DNA of 64,000 nucleotides from Erigeron canadensis (lineage: Eukaryota; Streptophyta; Magnoliopsida; Asterales; Asteraceae), in contig NC_057764.1 in assembly GCF_010389155.1 (NCBI RefSeq), forward strand, positions 7,254,001-7,318,000. Direction: 5' to 3'. The translations under genes were made by a program, and so were the position numbers. Under the pieces are notes generated by a model. That model had not been told where the DNA came from and did not search any database. It worked only from the letters and a program-made list of their open reading frames with translations. Positions within the stretch are counted from its first letter, which is position 1. Each line of letters opens with the position of its first letter. Shown piece after piece: positions 11,049 to 22,439 of this stretch.

Positions 11049-13482
11049 ACTTCATACAATTTTGGGTTGAACATGGTTGTTATCACGGTATTAGTTTGGT
11101 TTTTTCTTTCTCGAGGTCTTGTCAAGTTTTCTCTATAACTGATGTTAAATCGTTGGACCCTTTTTGTTGTTAAAACAATTGTTTGATTTTCGATAGACTT
11201 TTCATCTTTTTGTTTCTAACGTATTTTCAACATATAGCATGTAAAGTTAGTTGTAAGTCAAGGTTGCTTTTAAGTTGTGTTCCTGTATTTAATTGTAGCT
11301 TTATGTTTAATTCAAACTTTATTGTTATTCTTTTTGATAAATAATAATAATCTATGCGAAACAAATCAGTAATGATATATATATATATACTAGATTATTA
11401 TCCCGTGTAATACGCGAAAAAAATATATAATTAATGAAAGATTACCTTTCTTAGATAAAAGAAGTTGTAAAATGGCGATTATAAATACAAAATCGTTTTA
11501 TGAATTCTTTTAATATTAGACAATTTTAATGACAACTCAATGTAATAATTAACAAATAATAATGGTATTTGCAATTTTTTAATTACAGCGGTTGATGTTT
11601 TTAAAATTACACAATAATTATATTAGTGATGGAAAAACTTTTAAAAATTTTTTATCTAGCATATTTATATTTATACATACGGTTATACAATAATGGGATA
11701 ATTCCATAGATCCCAAACTATACATTCAAAATTATAAATATCCCTACAATAAATATATAATCGTAAGATATACAGTTAGCTTTTCAAAAATATTCATTTT
11801 GTATTATGTAATTTTTTTTTCTCAACAAATATTTTGGCACTCTTCAAGCTAGAATTGTGGTCGGGAGATTAGAGCTAGAACTTAAAAATAAGGCTGGGAG
11901 ATGAAATTTTTATTTCAATTCTTTTTACTCGAGTCTTTATTTTAAAAATCTTTCAAAGCCATTAGGAAGTTTTGGGGGCTAATTTTTTAAAAAATTTTTT
12001 TTATCTCAAATACATATTTAAACAGAACTATTATTTTTAAAAAGTTTCTTTATAAACTCGAAAGAATAACCCCTGTAAAACAGACCCTTTATGTACTTTT
12101 CAAACAAGCTAACTTTGCATAATGTATTTTTTCATATAAATTACATCATCATAATTACACTAATAAATTTATTATTTGAAATGCATTTTTTAAAAAGTTT
12201 ACTTTATGTAATGTAAAAGTTCTCATGAGGAATAATACAAGAAATATTTCAATGAGTTTTTGAAAGTGCTTCAAGTTTGATATATGTTAAATATGGTTTC
12301 CAAGAGAGGAACGTATCATGTGTTTGATGGTTGTAGGATTGTGAAAACCACTCGATTCGAAAAAAAAGATGGTTGCAAAGAGTAGTGGAAGTTGTATTTT
12401 CATATTTACATTCTCCAAATCGAGCAGTTTTGATACTCCTGTCACCATCAAACAGATCATAAGTTTTTTAATAAATAAAAATGATTTCTTAATATTCATT
12501 ACGTATTGATACAACTTTATGCGTGTAATAATGTTGTATGTGACTACCTACAAAACTCTTATATAATCGGCTTATGGTTTTCATCTCATAATCCAGTATA
12601 CGTGTAAAGCTTCACTATTAAATAGCGAGGGGTCTCCTGATGTCGAATACTGATTAATTATTCAAAAAATAATCTTTAATTAGTTAATTGAATACACAAG
12701 GTTTATTATATAAAAGTTATACCTAATAATTACATATTGAATAAAAGAAAACCTTATTATTAAAATAACACTAATAATTAACAATCAAAATTGGAATCAC
12801 TCAAATACTATATTCGTACATCGATTATAGATATATCATGAATTCGTTAAATTATACAAAATATAATGACTAATGTTGTGTTTCTTCAATAATAAATATA
12901 GAAATAACATAATTATTTTGATCTGAGGTTGTGATTAAAAGTTAGAACTCATCTAACTTTTACAATTAATATAGTTCTCAAGAAAATATTGTTAGATTTG
13001 TTAGTTTTATTGCAACTATTATATTTTATTTCTTTTTTATCTGTACTTTTATACTACTATATAAAACAAACTATTCATGCCCCTTTAAATAATTAAGATT
13101 TTGAAATGACCATATTGCTCTTTTTTTTTCCACTAATGTAAATATCTTTTTGGTCTATATATTTATAATACCTTTAATGAAATAACTTACAACATAGATC
13201 TTCCAACCCATTAAATAAACATATTAACTCGTCTTACATCAATAATTTTACATTCACCACTGCACCACCTCACGACCATTGCCGCTGTCACTACACCTTC
13301 GTCGTTACCACTATCGTTGTCGTGTTTTCTGGACATACATCTGTGTAGATTGATGATAATTTTTTGAAACTGAAATAACTTATTGTTGTATTCACTGATC
13401 TTTAACATGTTGATATAATATGGAGTTATCTTTATTTTAATGGTAGTCTTATAGTCTTATATTACAACCTATTTAAAGTTTT
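11049..13482. other. Non-coding, AT-rich; Helitron-like remnants
   Basis: There are no real genes. ACTAG at 11389-11393 followed by CCCGTGTAATACGCG resembles a Helitron 3' end on the minus strand (CTAG with a GC-rich hairpin). Around 13045-13340, sequence like a Helitron start (TATACTACTATATAAAAC) precedes a CACC/GCCG-rich stretch similar to those at 28.1, 28.5, 45.6 and 52.5 kb. Borders are not resolved. Confidence 0.35.
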
Positions 13483-13483
13483 T

Positions 13484-13807
13484 CGCGTGAAGAGTGAAGT
13501 TAGCTGGCAGCTAGCTCAGCTACCTACTTGCCTGTTTAGTTTGTTCTTTTTTTTTTCCAATTAGTATTTAAGTTAACGTGTTGTGTAGATATTACTTTAA
13601 CTTCTTAAGTTTTTTTATTTTTCCCTTTATTCTAGATAGTAATATTTTAGTCCTTCACACTTTAACCACTAAATCATTTTAAAACTTTTTTACTTTTACC
13701 TATGTCTAACAAAAAAATTTTCACGTGAATAGTGAAGTTAGATGGAAGGCAGCTGGCTCAGCTGCCTCCCTGCTTGCTTAGTAGAGTTTTGTTTTTTTTA
13801 GTGTTTA
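13484..13807. repeat. Direct repeat of about 238 bp, second copy split by a solo LTR
   Basis: The words CGCGTGAAGAGTGAAGTTAG (13484) and CACGTGAATAGTGAAGTTAG (13722) start two similar units about 238 bp apart. The tail of the first unit (ACTTTAACTTCTTAAG, then ACTTTAACCACTAAATC) reappears at 16410-16500, on the far side of the solo LTR. The LTR therefore landed inside the second unit. Confidence 0.7.
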
Positions 13808-16389
13808 TGTAACACCCCACCGTTGGCGGTAACATGAGGTGTAATGAAAAGTACAGCACGACATGGAATTACATAGATGCTACTAAATGAAATAGAATAT
13901 AATAAATATATTTCCAAAAATATGAGTTCAAAGTCATAACAGTGCTAAAATAGCTTATTACAACCAAGTCCATAAGGAAATAATCCAAGGCACGTAGCCT
14001 TAAAGTCTGACAATAAATAAGGAGCACTAATCTCCGAAGTCCAGTCTAGCATAGCAATCTTTATCCCTGATTAACCTGAGCACCTGAAAAGTATACTAAA
14101 ACGTGTCAACACAAAGGTTGGTGAGTTCGTAGGTTTTTGTCAAAAAGTCTAGTCAGAAATAAGTCTTTTGTCGATTCTTTTAAGTACAAAAATAAGTATT
14201 TGTTCAATATATAATGAGCAGAGTTACGCCATATAAGTCAAAGTACACAAGTCTCATGTCCAAGTCTCAAAGTCCAAGGTACTCAATGTACCTGAAGTAC
14301 TCAAAGTCTCAATGTCTCAAAGTCTGGCCTTACGGTACCTGCCTTAGTCCATAGTGTCAAAGTCTCAAGTCTCCATATAAAGCACGTCAAATAAGCACGT
14401 CATCAAGCACAACAACAAACACATAATCACACACAACCAACGAGACAGAAGCACGTCAAATGGCATAAGTAACTCTATACGCACAGGCTCAATATTAAAC
14501 ATAAACAAAAATCGACAAACTATTTAAAAGAACAAGAATACTTTTCACCCCAAAACATGTAAAAAGAGGGGCTACGAAACTCACCTGAAAGTAGCACAAG
14601 TATAAGTATTCTAGATCAATGTCAAGAACACAAACAGTCAGATACACCTGAAACATGCACATTATCTGTCCAAAGGCCCTACATTGTCCACAAGTCATTC
14701 AATAAGTACTTACTTAATTGCACAAGTCCATGTCTTATACTAGTGTCTTAGGAATGCCATTAGTCCTTATATTTATATGTATGTACGTATATTATTATTA
14801 GTTTAGTCATTTGTCCATTTCAAATTGATCCGTGTATACATATATATATCTTCAAATGTCCATATTAAATTAGTCCTTAGATATATATATATATATGTCT
14901 GTATTAACTTCAATATTACGACAATTTAAATTCAATTATAACCCAAATCTGACTTTGACCAAGAATGCCTTAATTTTGACTTTGTTTGACTTTGCCAATC
15001 TTATTTTAACTTTGACCAAATTTAACAATTATAATACCCAAAATAGACAACAATACAAATCTGCCCTTTGACCGACAAGAAAATGACTCCCAACATTAGA
15101 TCTAAACACAATTTCATACCTAAATCGACTTTTATACCACAAAAATATTTTCCTGCCAGTTTGACCAAGTTTGACCGCGTTGACCGAACCAAAACTCAAG
15201 AACAAGCCTAGATTCAAACACAATACGTAATTCCAATCACTTTTACAACATGTATCTAAGCTAGATCGACCCAAAAACAACCAAAAACACTTGAAAATCT
15301 CAATATTATTCATGGATCTATGCATTTTTCGGTTTATAACAACATGAACAAGAATTATACCAACAATATGAAGCTTTTCGGATCAAAAGATTTCGGATAT
15401 GACAAGATTTCGGGTTTATATTTTCGGATATTGAAGGATTTCGGCTCACACATCATAGTTTCAATGATTTTCGGGCCTTACTTCTCGGACCTAAACATTT
15501 TCGGTTCAATGTTTTCGAATTTAAAGGATTTTGGGTTCATATACATACACATACATCCGAAAATATATATATATACAAAAATCGAGATTTTAAACATATA
15601 TATATACATATATAAACCGATACTAATATATATTTTGTAAAGATCAATCGGAGTTAGAGGACCAAGAAGGCTTTATGGCCGAAATATATAAAAATTCGTA
15701 TGTGTATATATATACTCGTATATGTTTAAAAAAAATTCGATCTTTGATGATGAACAACTTAAATCCGTTCAAGGCTTACCACGATCTACAAGAAAATGAA
15801 GAAAAAGATGAAAAGTGGTGGTGGTTCAATGGTGGCCGGCGGTTGGTGGCCGGATTTTGGAGGGTGGGGGCGGCCAAGAGAGAAAAAGAGGAGAGGGAGG
15901 AAGTGTGAGTGGGAGAATGAGGGTTAGGGTTAGGGTTAGGAAACTAGGGTTTTTGTTTTTATTTTTATTTTATTTTTATTTTTGTTCTTCCATTTTCCTA
16001 GTTCCTTTGACTTCCATATAAAATGGTTTGACCCGACAATTAGAGAAAACACGAGACTTGTTAATTTATTTCGTTGACACATTTGGATGTAACTTTTTAA
16101 TAGCTTTCTAACGAATATAAATATGTCTATATTTCTTTATTAAATATTTAATTGGTTAAATTTTAAGTATTTCACTTAATTTGACATTTTCACAACACAA
16201 CTAGTATTCCTCTTGTTCTCGAGTCCACGTGAAATTTTTCTAAAGTCTAAGTGCTCATAAGGTCCGAATGAAACATAATCCACTTAATCCATCGATAAAG
16301 TCTTAAAGTCTAACGACGCACTTAAACAAAACGAACTAAAACGACCGGAAAAGTACTTCTGAAAAGACGCTCAGATGACGGTTGTCACA
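13808..16389. mobile_element. Solo LTR, Ty3-type (Tekay/chromovirus-like)
   Basis: The 2582-bp unit begins TGTAACACCCC and ends GGTTGTCACA, flanked by perfect 5-bp TSDs GTTTA (13803-13807 and 16390-16394). There is no internal domain, so it fits a solo LTR left by LTR-LTR recombination. The TGTAACACCCC start and the motif GGTTGGTGAG near 14118 are shared with the Ty3-type LTR at 22440. The length suits plant Tekay-like elements, but family assignment is inferred. ORFs inside look spurious. Confidence 0.85.
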
Positions 16390-16394
16390 GTTTA

Positions 16395-17036
16395 AGTTAG
16401 CATGTTATGTAAACGTTACTTTAACTTCTTGAGTTTTATATTTTTCCCTTTATCTAGGGTGGTAATTTATTAGTTTTCATACTTTAACCACTAAATCCTT
16501 TTAAGACTTTTTATTTTTATCATTAAACCTTTAAACAATTCATGTGATACAAATTTAGTCTATTTTAATTTTTCACAATCAAAGTTTTCAGCTACTTATA
16601 TTTATCTGCCAAGAACATCGCTAGTTTATATTTCGTCATCAAAGTTTATGTTTTAAGATTAACGGTGTATTGTTTAACGATGTGTTTTCTTTCTAATGGT
16701 AACAATTGACATGTTAGAATTAATTGCCCGCATTCAAGTCTATGTTCAATTGTTAGTTATGATATTTTTTTTTTTTTTTTGTGCATGTAAATTGTAATGC
16801 ACAGAATGTCTAATTATTCTAATAGTTTTTGTTTTTCATAAATTGACATTGGAGGCTACTGATAAATGTGGAAGATGTTGTAGATGTTTGCGAGGTTATG
16901 AAATATATTTATTATTAATAATAGTTATTATTTATGGTATACATGTTAATAAATGGCTGGAAAGTTCCTGTACGCCTCTACATATGGAATTATATTTATT
17001 TACGGATTATGATTTAAAGGGGTTTTTTTATAATCT
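16395..17036. other. Non-coding AT-rich sequence
   Basis: 16395 to about 16525 completes the split direct repeat. The remainder, including a T run near 16767, has no gene or recognisable element. Confidence 0.5.
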
Positions 17037-17165
17037 TATAAAGTGAAAGTATTAATATTATCATTTTTAAAAGTTGAAATAATTAAATTTGATCTAATGG
17101 TTCTAAATCAAAGTTGGAATTCATTCAAGGGTTTTTATTTGTTTAGGAATGAATTTAGGACCTTG

Positions 17166-17200
<35 letters not shown>

Positions 17201-17831
17201 TAGATTATCTATTATATATTGTTTATATTTATAGTATATTATAATAATTAAGAAGGATATATTTTGACAAACCATATAAAGTATAAGTATTAATATTGTC
17301 ATTAATAAAAGATGAAATTATTAAATTTGATCTAATGATTCTAAATTAAAGTTGGAATCCATCTAAGGGTTCTTATTTGTTTATGAATGAATTTAGTAGA
17401 TTATTTATTATATATTGTTTATATTTATAGTATATTATAATAATTAAGAAGGATATATTTTGACAAACCATATAAAGTATAAGTATTAATATTGTCATTA
17501 ATAAAAGATGAAATTATTAAATTTGATCTAATGGTTCTAAATTAAAGTTGGAATTCATCTAAGAGTTTCTTATTTGTTTAGGAATGAATTTAGTAGATTA
17601 TTTATTATATACTGTTTATATTTATAGTATATTATAATAATTAAGAAGGATATATTTTGACAAACCATATAAAGTATAAGTATTAATATTGTCATTAATA
17701 AAAGATGAAATTATTAAATTTGATCTAATGGTTCTAAATTAAAGTTGGAATTCATTTAAGGATTTTTATTTGTTTAGGAATGAATTTAGAACCTTTTTAT
17801 ATATATATTGGTATATATATATATATATATT
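17037..17831. repeat. Tandem array of about 197 bp, four copies
   Basis: Copies start near 17037, 17275, 17470 and 17667 with a TATAAAGTATAAGTATTAAT-like word. The marker GACAAACCATAT recurs at 17266, 17462 and 17659, giving periods of 196 and 197 bp. The first copy is longer because of a TA microsatellite (about 17166-17198), and the fourth is cut off at another TA tract (about 17797-17831). The middle copies are almost identical, which suggests recent amplification. Nothing is coded. Confidence 0.9.
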
Positions 17832-18143
17832 ACTATAAATATAAATTTATCTATGCTTAGAAAGTCGATTGCTTTGTCAGTTATTATATTTTATACAAAA
17901 AGTGTGTTTATGGCTACTTTGGTAAATCGAATGAATGTGAATAAAAATAGTTGTCATAGAGTGAATTTGTTTATTATGATTAAATAATTTTAAACTTTAT
18001 CATCTTGATATTTGAAAGGGTTTAAAAGGGTTCAGGATCAAAATTTTAGTATGTAATCTACGCTTTACGTTGATAGTGGAACTTTGTCTATTATTAGTTA
18101 CTATCATATATAATCCATATGTGTTCATTTAATATAGTTAATC
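17832..18143 (+). other. Non-coding sequence upstream of Copia-3 gag
   Basis: No ORF. The words TATAATCCATAT at 18109 and ACATAATCCATATTG at 10740 suggest that the copia 5' leader was split by all the insertions between about 10.75 and 18.1 kb. This is a tentative reading. Confidence 0.35.
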
Positions 18144-19309
18144 ATATCAAATCCTTCAAAGCTTGAGTTTGTGGCATTAGATATCACTGGAAAAAATTAT
18201 TTGTCATGGGTATTGAATGCTAAAATTCATTTGGATGCTAAGAATTGGGGATACATGAATTATGTCTTTTAGTTCTTCCTTAGGAAGTTTATTTATTAGA
18301 GAAGCCATTTCGTTCAATACGACAAGTGCCCAAGATAAAACAAAGGCGATGATATTTTTACGCCATCATATCCATGAGTCATTAAAAATGAATACCTCAC
18401 TGTGAAAGACCCACTTGTCCTATGGACCAATTTAAAGTCGAGGTATGACCACCAAAAGTCGGTGATATTGCCAAATGCTCGTCATGAATGGCACAGTTAA
18501 GATTGTAAGACTTTAAGTCTATAAGTGAGTATAACTCAACCATGTTTATAATCACATCACAAATGACTTTATGTGGTGTTGATATTACTGATGAGGATAT
18601 GTTGGAAAAAATATTTTCCACTTTCATGCCTCAAACATTGTCTTGCAACAACAATATCGTGATAAGGGCTTTACCAAATATAGTGAATTAATATCATGTT
18701 TACTTGTGGCTGAGCAAAATAATGAGATCTTAATGAAAAACCATGAGGCCTGTCCGGTTGGTGCAACCCCATTCCCTGAAGCGAATGTGGCAACATATAT
18801 GTGGAAGTCAAGGACGTGGTCGTGACAATTATCGTGGTCGTGGTCATGGTCGTGGGCGTGGATATGCTCGAGGAAATTATCAAGATATTCAATTCAAAAA
18901 TAGGGGAATCCACCAAAAGTTGCATGATAGTGAAAAGAAAACCGATGATGACAAAGGAAAAAAGAAAAATGGAGCCCCATCAAACACATGTTATCGATGT
19001 GGAGGCAACAACCATTGGGCTCGTACATGTCGCACACCCAAACACTTGGTGGAACTTTATAAAAAATCAATCAAAGACAAGGGAAAAGGAATAGAGTCAA
19101 ATTTCACATATGAAGATGTAAGTGTTGATACTCTTGAAGACAACACTAATGCAACTAATCTGGACTATGATGATTTCTTTATCGAGCAAGCTAATTTGGA
19201 TTTTGGTGATATCATGGCTGATACAACCCATTTGGATGCTTCCAACTTTTCTCTTAATATGGATGATTATAATTTATGTTATTTTATTTTACTTTATGTT
19301 TTGCTATGA
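18144..19309 (+). pseudogene. Copia-3 gag, degenerate
   Basis: Translated sequence from 18144 matches a widespread plant copia gag (conserved start S-N-P-S-K-L-E-F-V-A-L-D-I, then Q-Q-Q-Y-R and S-E-L-I-S-C-L-L-V-A-E-Q-N-N). The presumed start codon is ATA rather than ATG. Several stops and frameshifts interrupt 18270-18650. From 18743 a Gly/Arg-rich stretch leads to a CCHC zinc knuckle (C-Y-R-C-G-G-N-N-H-W-A-R-T-C, about 18989-19030), the nucleic-acid-binding motif of gag. The product would have packaged element RNA. This copy is dead. Confidence 0.88.
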
Positions 19310-19400
19310 CATTCTCGTTTGAAATTTGTCATGTTTTGTCTTAAAAACTTGAAACATGTTATGGAATAATTTTGTTTGAATCTTATTATATCTTTTATTT

Positions 19401-22260
19401 ATGGAACTTTATTTTCTTTTGAAGCATATAGAGTATTTAACTAATGGAGAAGATGAATGTCTTATTGACAATGCTTCTACACATATAATTCTAAAGAAAA
19501 AGAGATATTTTTCAAATTTATCTTTGAAAGAGGTAAATGTTGGTACTGTATTTGGAAAATCCAAATTAATTGAAGGTTTTGGAGAAGCTTATGTTGTTCT
19601 ACAAAATGAAACTCCACTTACAATTAACAATGCATTATTTTCTCCATTATCTAAAAGAAACCTTATAAGTTTTAAAGATATTCGTCTAAATGGATATCAC
19701 CTTGAGACTACAAGTGAAGATGATGATGAGTACCTTAAAATTACAAATATGATTTCAGGTAAAAAGCATGTGTTAGAAAAATTACCCGCACTTGCCTCTG
19801 GTTTGTATTGTACTGAAATTAGTGAAGTTGAATTAAACGCGGTCATAAACCAGAAGTTTATGGACCACGAAAATTTTATCATTTGGCATGACCGGCTACG
19901 CCATCCCGGATCAGTAATGATGCGAAAAACTATTGAAACTTCATGCGGACATTCTTTGAAGAACGAGAAGATTCTTTAGTCCAAAGACATTACATGTGTC
20001 ACATGCTCACAGGGGAAGTTAATTACTCGACCATCACCAGTCAAGGTGGGGACAAAATCTTTGAGTTTTTTGGAAAGAATACATGGTGATATATGTGGAC
20101 CTATGCACCCTCCTAGCGGATCATTTAGATACTTTATGGTCCTAATTGATGCATCAACCAGAAGGTCACATGTATGCTTACTATTAAGGCGTAATATGGC
20201 ATTTGCACGACTATTTGCTCAATTAATAAAGTTAAGAGCATAGTTCCCAGATTACCCCATCAAGAAAATTCAGTTGGACAATGCTGGTGAATTTACATCC
20301 TAATCATTTAATGATTACTGCATGTCTATTGGGATAAGTGTGGAGCATCCTGTACCTTATGTACATACACAAAATGGACTCACTAAATCACTTATCAAGC
20401 GACTCCAAATGGTTGCAAGACCAATGATTATGAAATCAAAACTACCAGTAACTGCTTAGGGGCATGCAATTTTACATGCAACAACACTAATTCGCATCAG
20501 GCCAACAAGTTACCATACCTCCTCCCCGTTAAAGTTGGTTTTTGGTCAGTAACCAGGTATTTCCCATTTAAGGATCTTTGGTTGTGTCGTATATGTTCCT
20601 ATCGCTCCACCACAACGTACAAAGATGGGACCTCAAAGAAGGTTAGGGATATATGTTGGGTATGAATCACGATCAATCATTAAGTACTTGGAGCTATCAA
20701 CAGGGGATTTGTTTACGGTTCCATTTGCAGATTGTCATTTTGTTGAATCAACTTTCCCAACATTAGGGGGAGATGAAAAGCAGCTGAAAAATAACAATAT
20801 AACTTTGAGTGAATTATCATTAGCTCATATTGATCCTCGAACTAAAAGTGTGAACTAAAAGTTCAAAGGATAATTCATTTACAAGGATTAGCAAATCAAT
20901 TACCAGACGCATTCACTGACCCATTGAGAGTGACCAAGTCACATATACCAGCTACCAATGCTCTAACGAAAGTAAGTGTTCCAGAAGGACAACCACATGT
21001 TGGTAATGAATCAAAACCACGTCTCAAATGTGCTGTTCTAAAGATAGAAATCCTCGAAAGAAAAAAGGAGCAGGTAATGTAGATGGTCAAGTCGAGGTAA
21101 TGTTGACACCAGAAAAGGAGTCTCTTGAAGAGACACTAGACATGATGGTTCTAGAAGAACCTCAGGTACCTAAAAATGAAGAGATCTCAATAAATTATAT
21201 CATGTCTAGGAAGGTATGGAACCGAAATGAAATCGACATCGATGATAGTTTTTCGTATAATGTAGCGCTAGAGGTAATGGAAAACAATGAGGATCAAGAA
21301 CCAAAATTTGTTGATGAATGTAAACAAAGAAATGATTGGCCAAAATGGAAAGACGCAATCGAGGCAGAGTTAAATTCCATAAATAAACGAGAAGTTTTTG
21401 GACTAGTGGTCCATACACCTCAAGGTGTAAATCCTGTTGGCAATAAATGGGTCTTTGTACAAAACATATGATTTACAACTCAAGGAAAGACGAAATTTTG
21501 TCTAGGGTTACAAATTGAATATCTCAAGGGTGAAATCCTTGTGCACTAAGAAACATATGCAGAGAAATTACTCAAAAGGTTTTACATGGAGAAATCACAT
21601 CCCTTGAGTATCCCAATGGTTGTAAGGATGCTTGATGTTGTGAAAGACCCATTCCGACCCGCAAGCAATGGAGAGGAAATTCTTGGTCCAGAAGTACCAT
21701 TTTTAAATGCAATTGGTGCACTAATGTTTCTTGCTAGCCATACGCGACCAGCTATATCATTTTCGGTAAATTTATTGGCAAGATATAGTTCATGCCCAAC
21801 AAGGAGGCATTGAAATAGGGTAAAACAAATTTTCCGATATCTTCAGGGTACAAAAGATATAGGTTTGTATTTTACAAACCAATCAAAAACAAGTTTGGTT
21901 GGTTTTGCAGATCCAAGGTATTATATCTAATCCTCACACTGGATGATCTCAAACTTGATATTTATTCACAAGTGGAGGTACCGCAATTTCACGGGGTTCT
22001 GTAAAGCAAACAATCACAGCCACATCATTAAACCATGCAGACTTATTGTCTATTCATGAAGCTAGTCGAAATGTGTTTGGTTTAGGGCTGTAATAAAGCA
22101 CATTCATGAGTCTTGTGGCATATCTTCGAGAGATGAAGGGCTGACAATTTTACATGAAGAGAACACATCATGCATTGCACAACTGAAGAGAACACTAATT
22201 GAGCTCTAAGAAATGGATGACACTTCAATGACACACCTTGAGGTCCTAGGTGCTTTTATC
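19401..22260 (+). pseudogene. Copia-3 pol, degenerate, RT core deleted
   Basis: 19401-19979 encodes protease (C-L-I-D-N-A-S-T-H) and the integrase zinc domain. 20046-20470 encodes the integrase core: D in H-G-D-I-C-G-P and D in L-D-N-A-G-E-F are kept, but the third acidic residue appears replaced by Lys in the N-G-L-T-K-S-L segment. 20625-21471 gives the integrase tail and the start of RT, up to N-K-W-V-F. The next recognisable piece (C-L-G-L-Q-I-E-Y-L, 21500) lies well past the Y-V-D-D site, so the catalytic centre of RT is deleted near 21465-21490. RNase H follows in pieces to about 22260. Many stops are present. Confidence 0.88.
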
Positions 22261-22425
22261 GTAATTATATGTAGTTGATCAGGTTACATCTAACTATGAT
22301 AAGAGTACCTACTATGATAAGAGTACCTACTACTCAAACCGGTCATCAAAGAATCACATCAGAGTGGATTCAAGTTATAGCTCGAGTTTTCCTTAGGAAA
22401 AAGCTCGGTGTTCACTATAACCGTG
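22261..22425 (-). other. Leader of a truncated Ty3-type element, plus copia flank
   Basis: Between the end of Copia-3 pol and the primer site is a tandem pair of ACTATGATAAGAGTACCT (22294 and 22312), then about 90 bp that on the minus strand would be the 5' untranslated leader of the Ty3-type element whose LTR starts at 22440. Its gag and pol are absent. Confidence 0.55.
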
Positions 22426-22437
22426 GCTCTGATACCA
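22426..22437 (-). other. tRNA-Met primer-binding site of a truncated Ty3-type element
   Basis: The plus strand reads GCTCTGATACCA, the reverse complement of TGGTATCAGAGC, which pairs with the 3' end of initiator tRNA-Met. It lies 2 bp from the LTR boundary, the usual spacing, and fixes the element on the minus strand with the LTR to its right as the 5' LTR. Confidence 0.9.
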
Positions 22438-22439
22438 AC

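Noticed and set aside
15916..15941. Three TTAGGG repeats, telomere-like
   Set aside because: Only three units, of the TTAGGG and not the plant TTTAGGG type, inside a solo LTR; not a telomere or interstitial telomere array.
15320..16021. ORFs of 68-106 codons within the solo LTR
   Set aside because: They lie in a LTR with TA repeats and TTTCGG repeats; no gag or pol motif.
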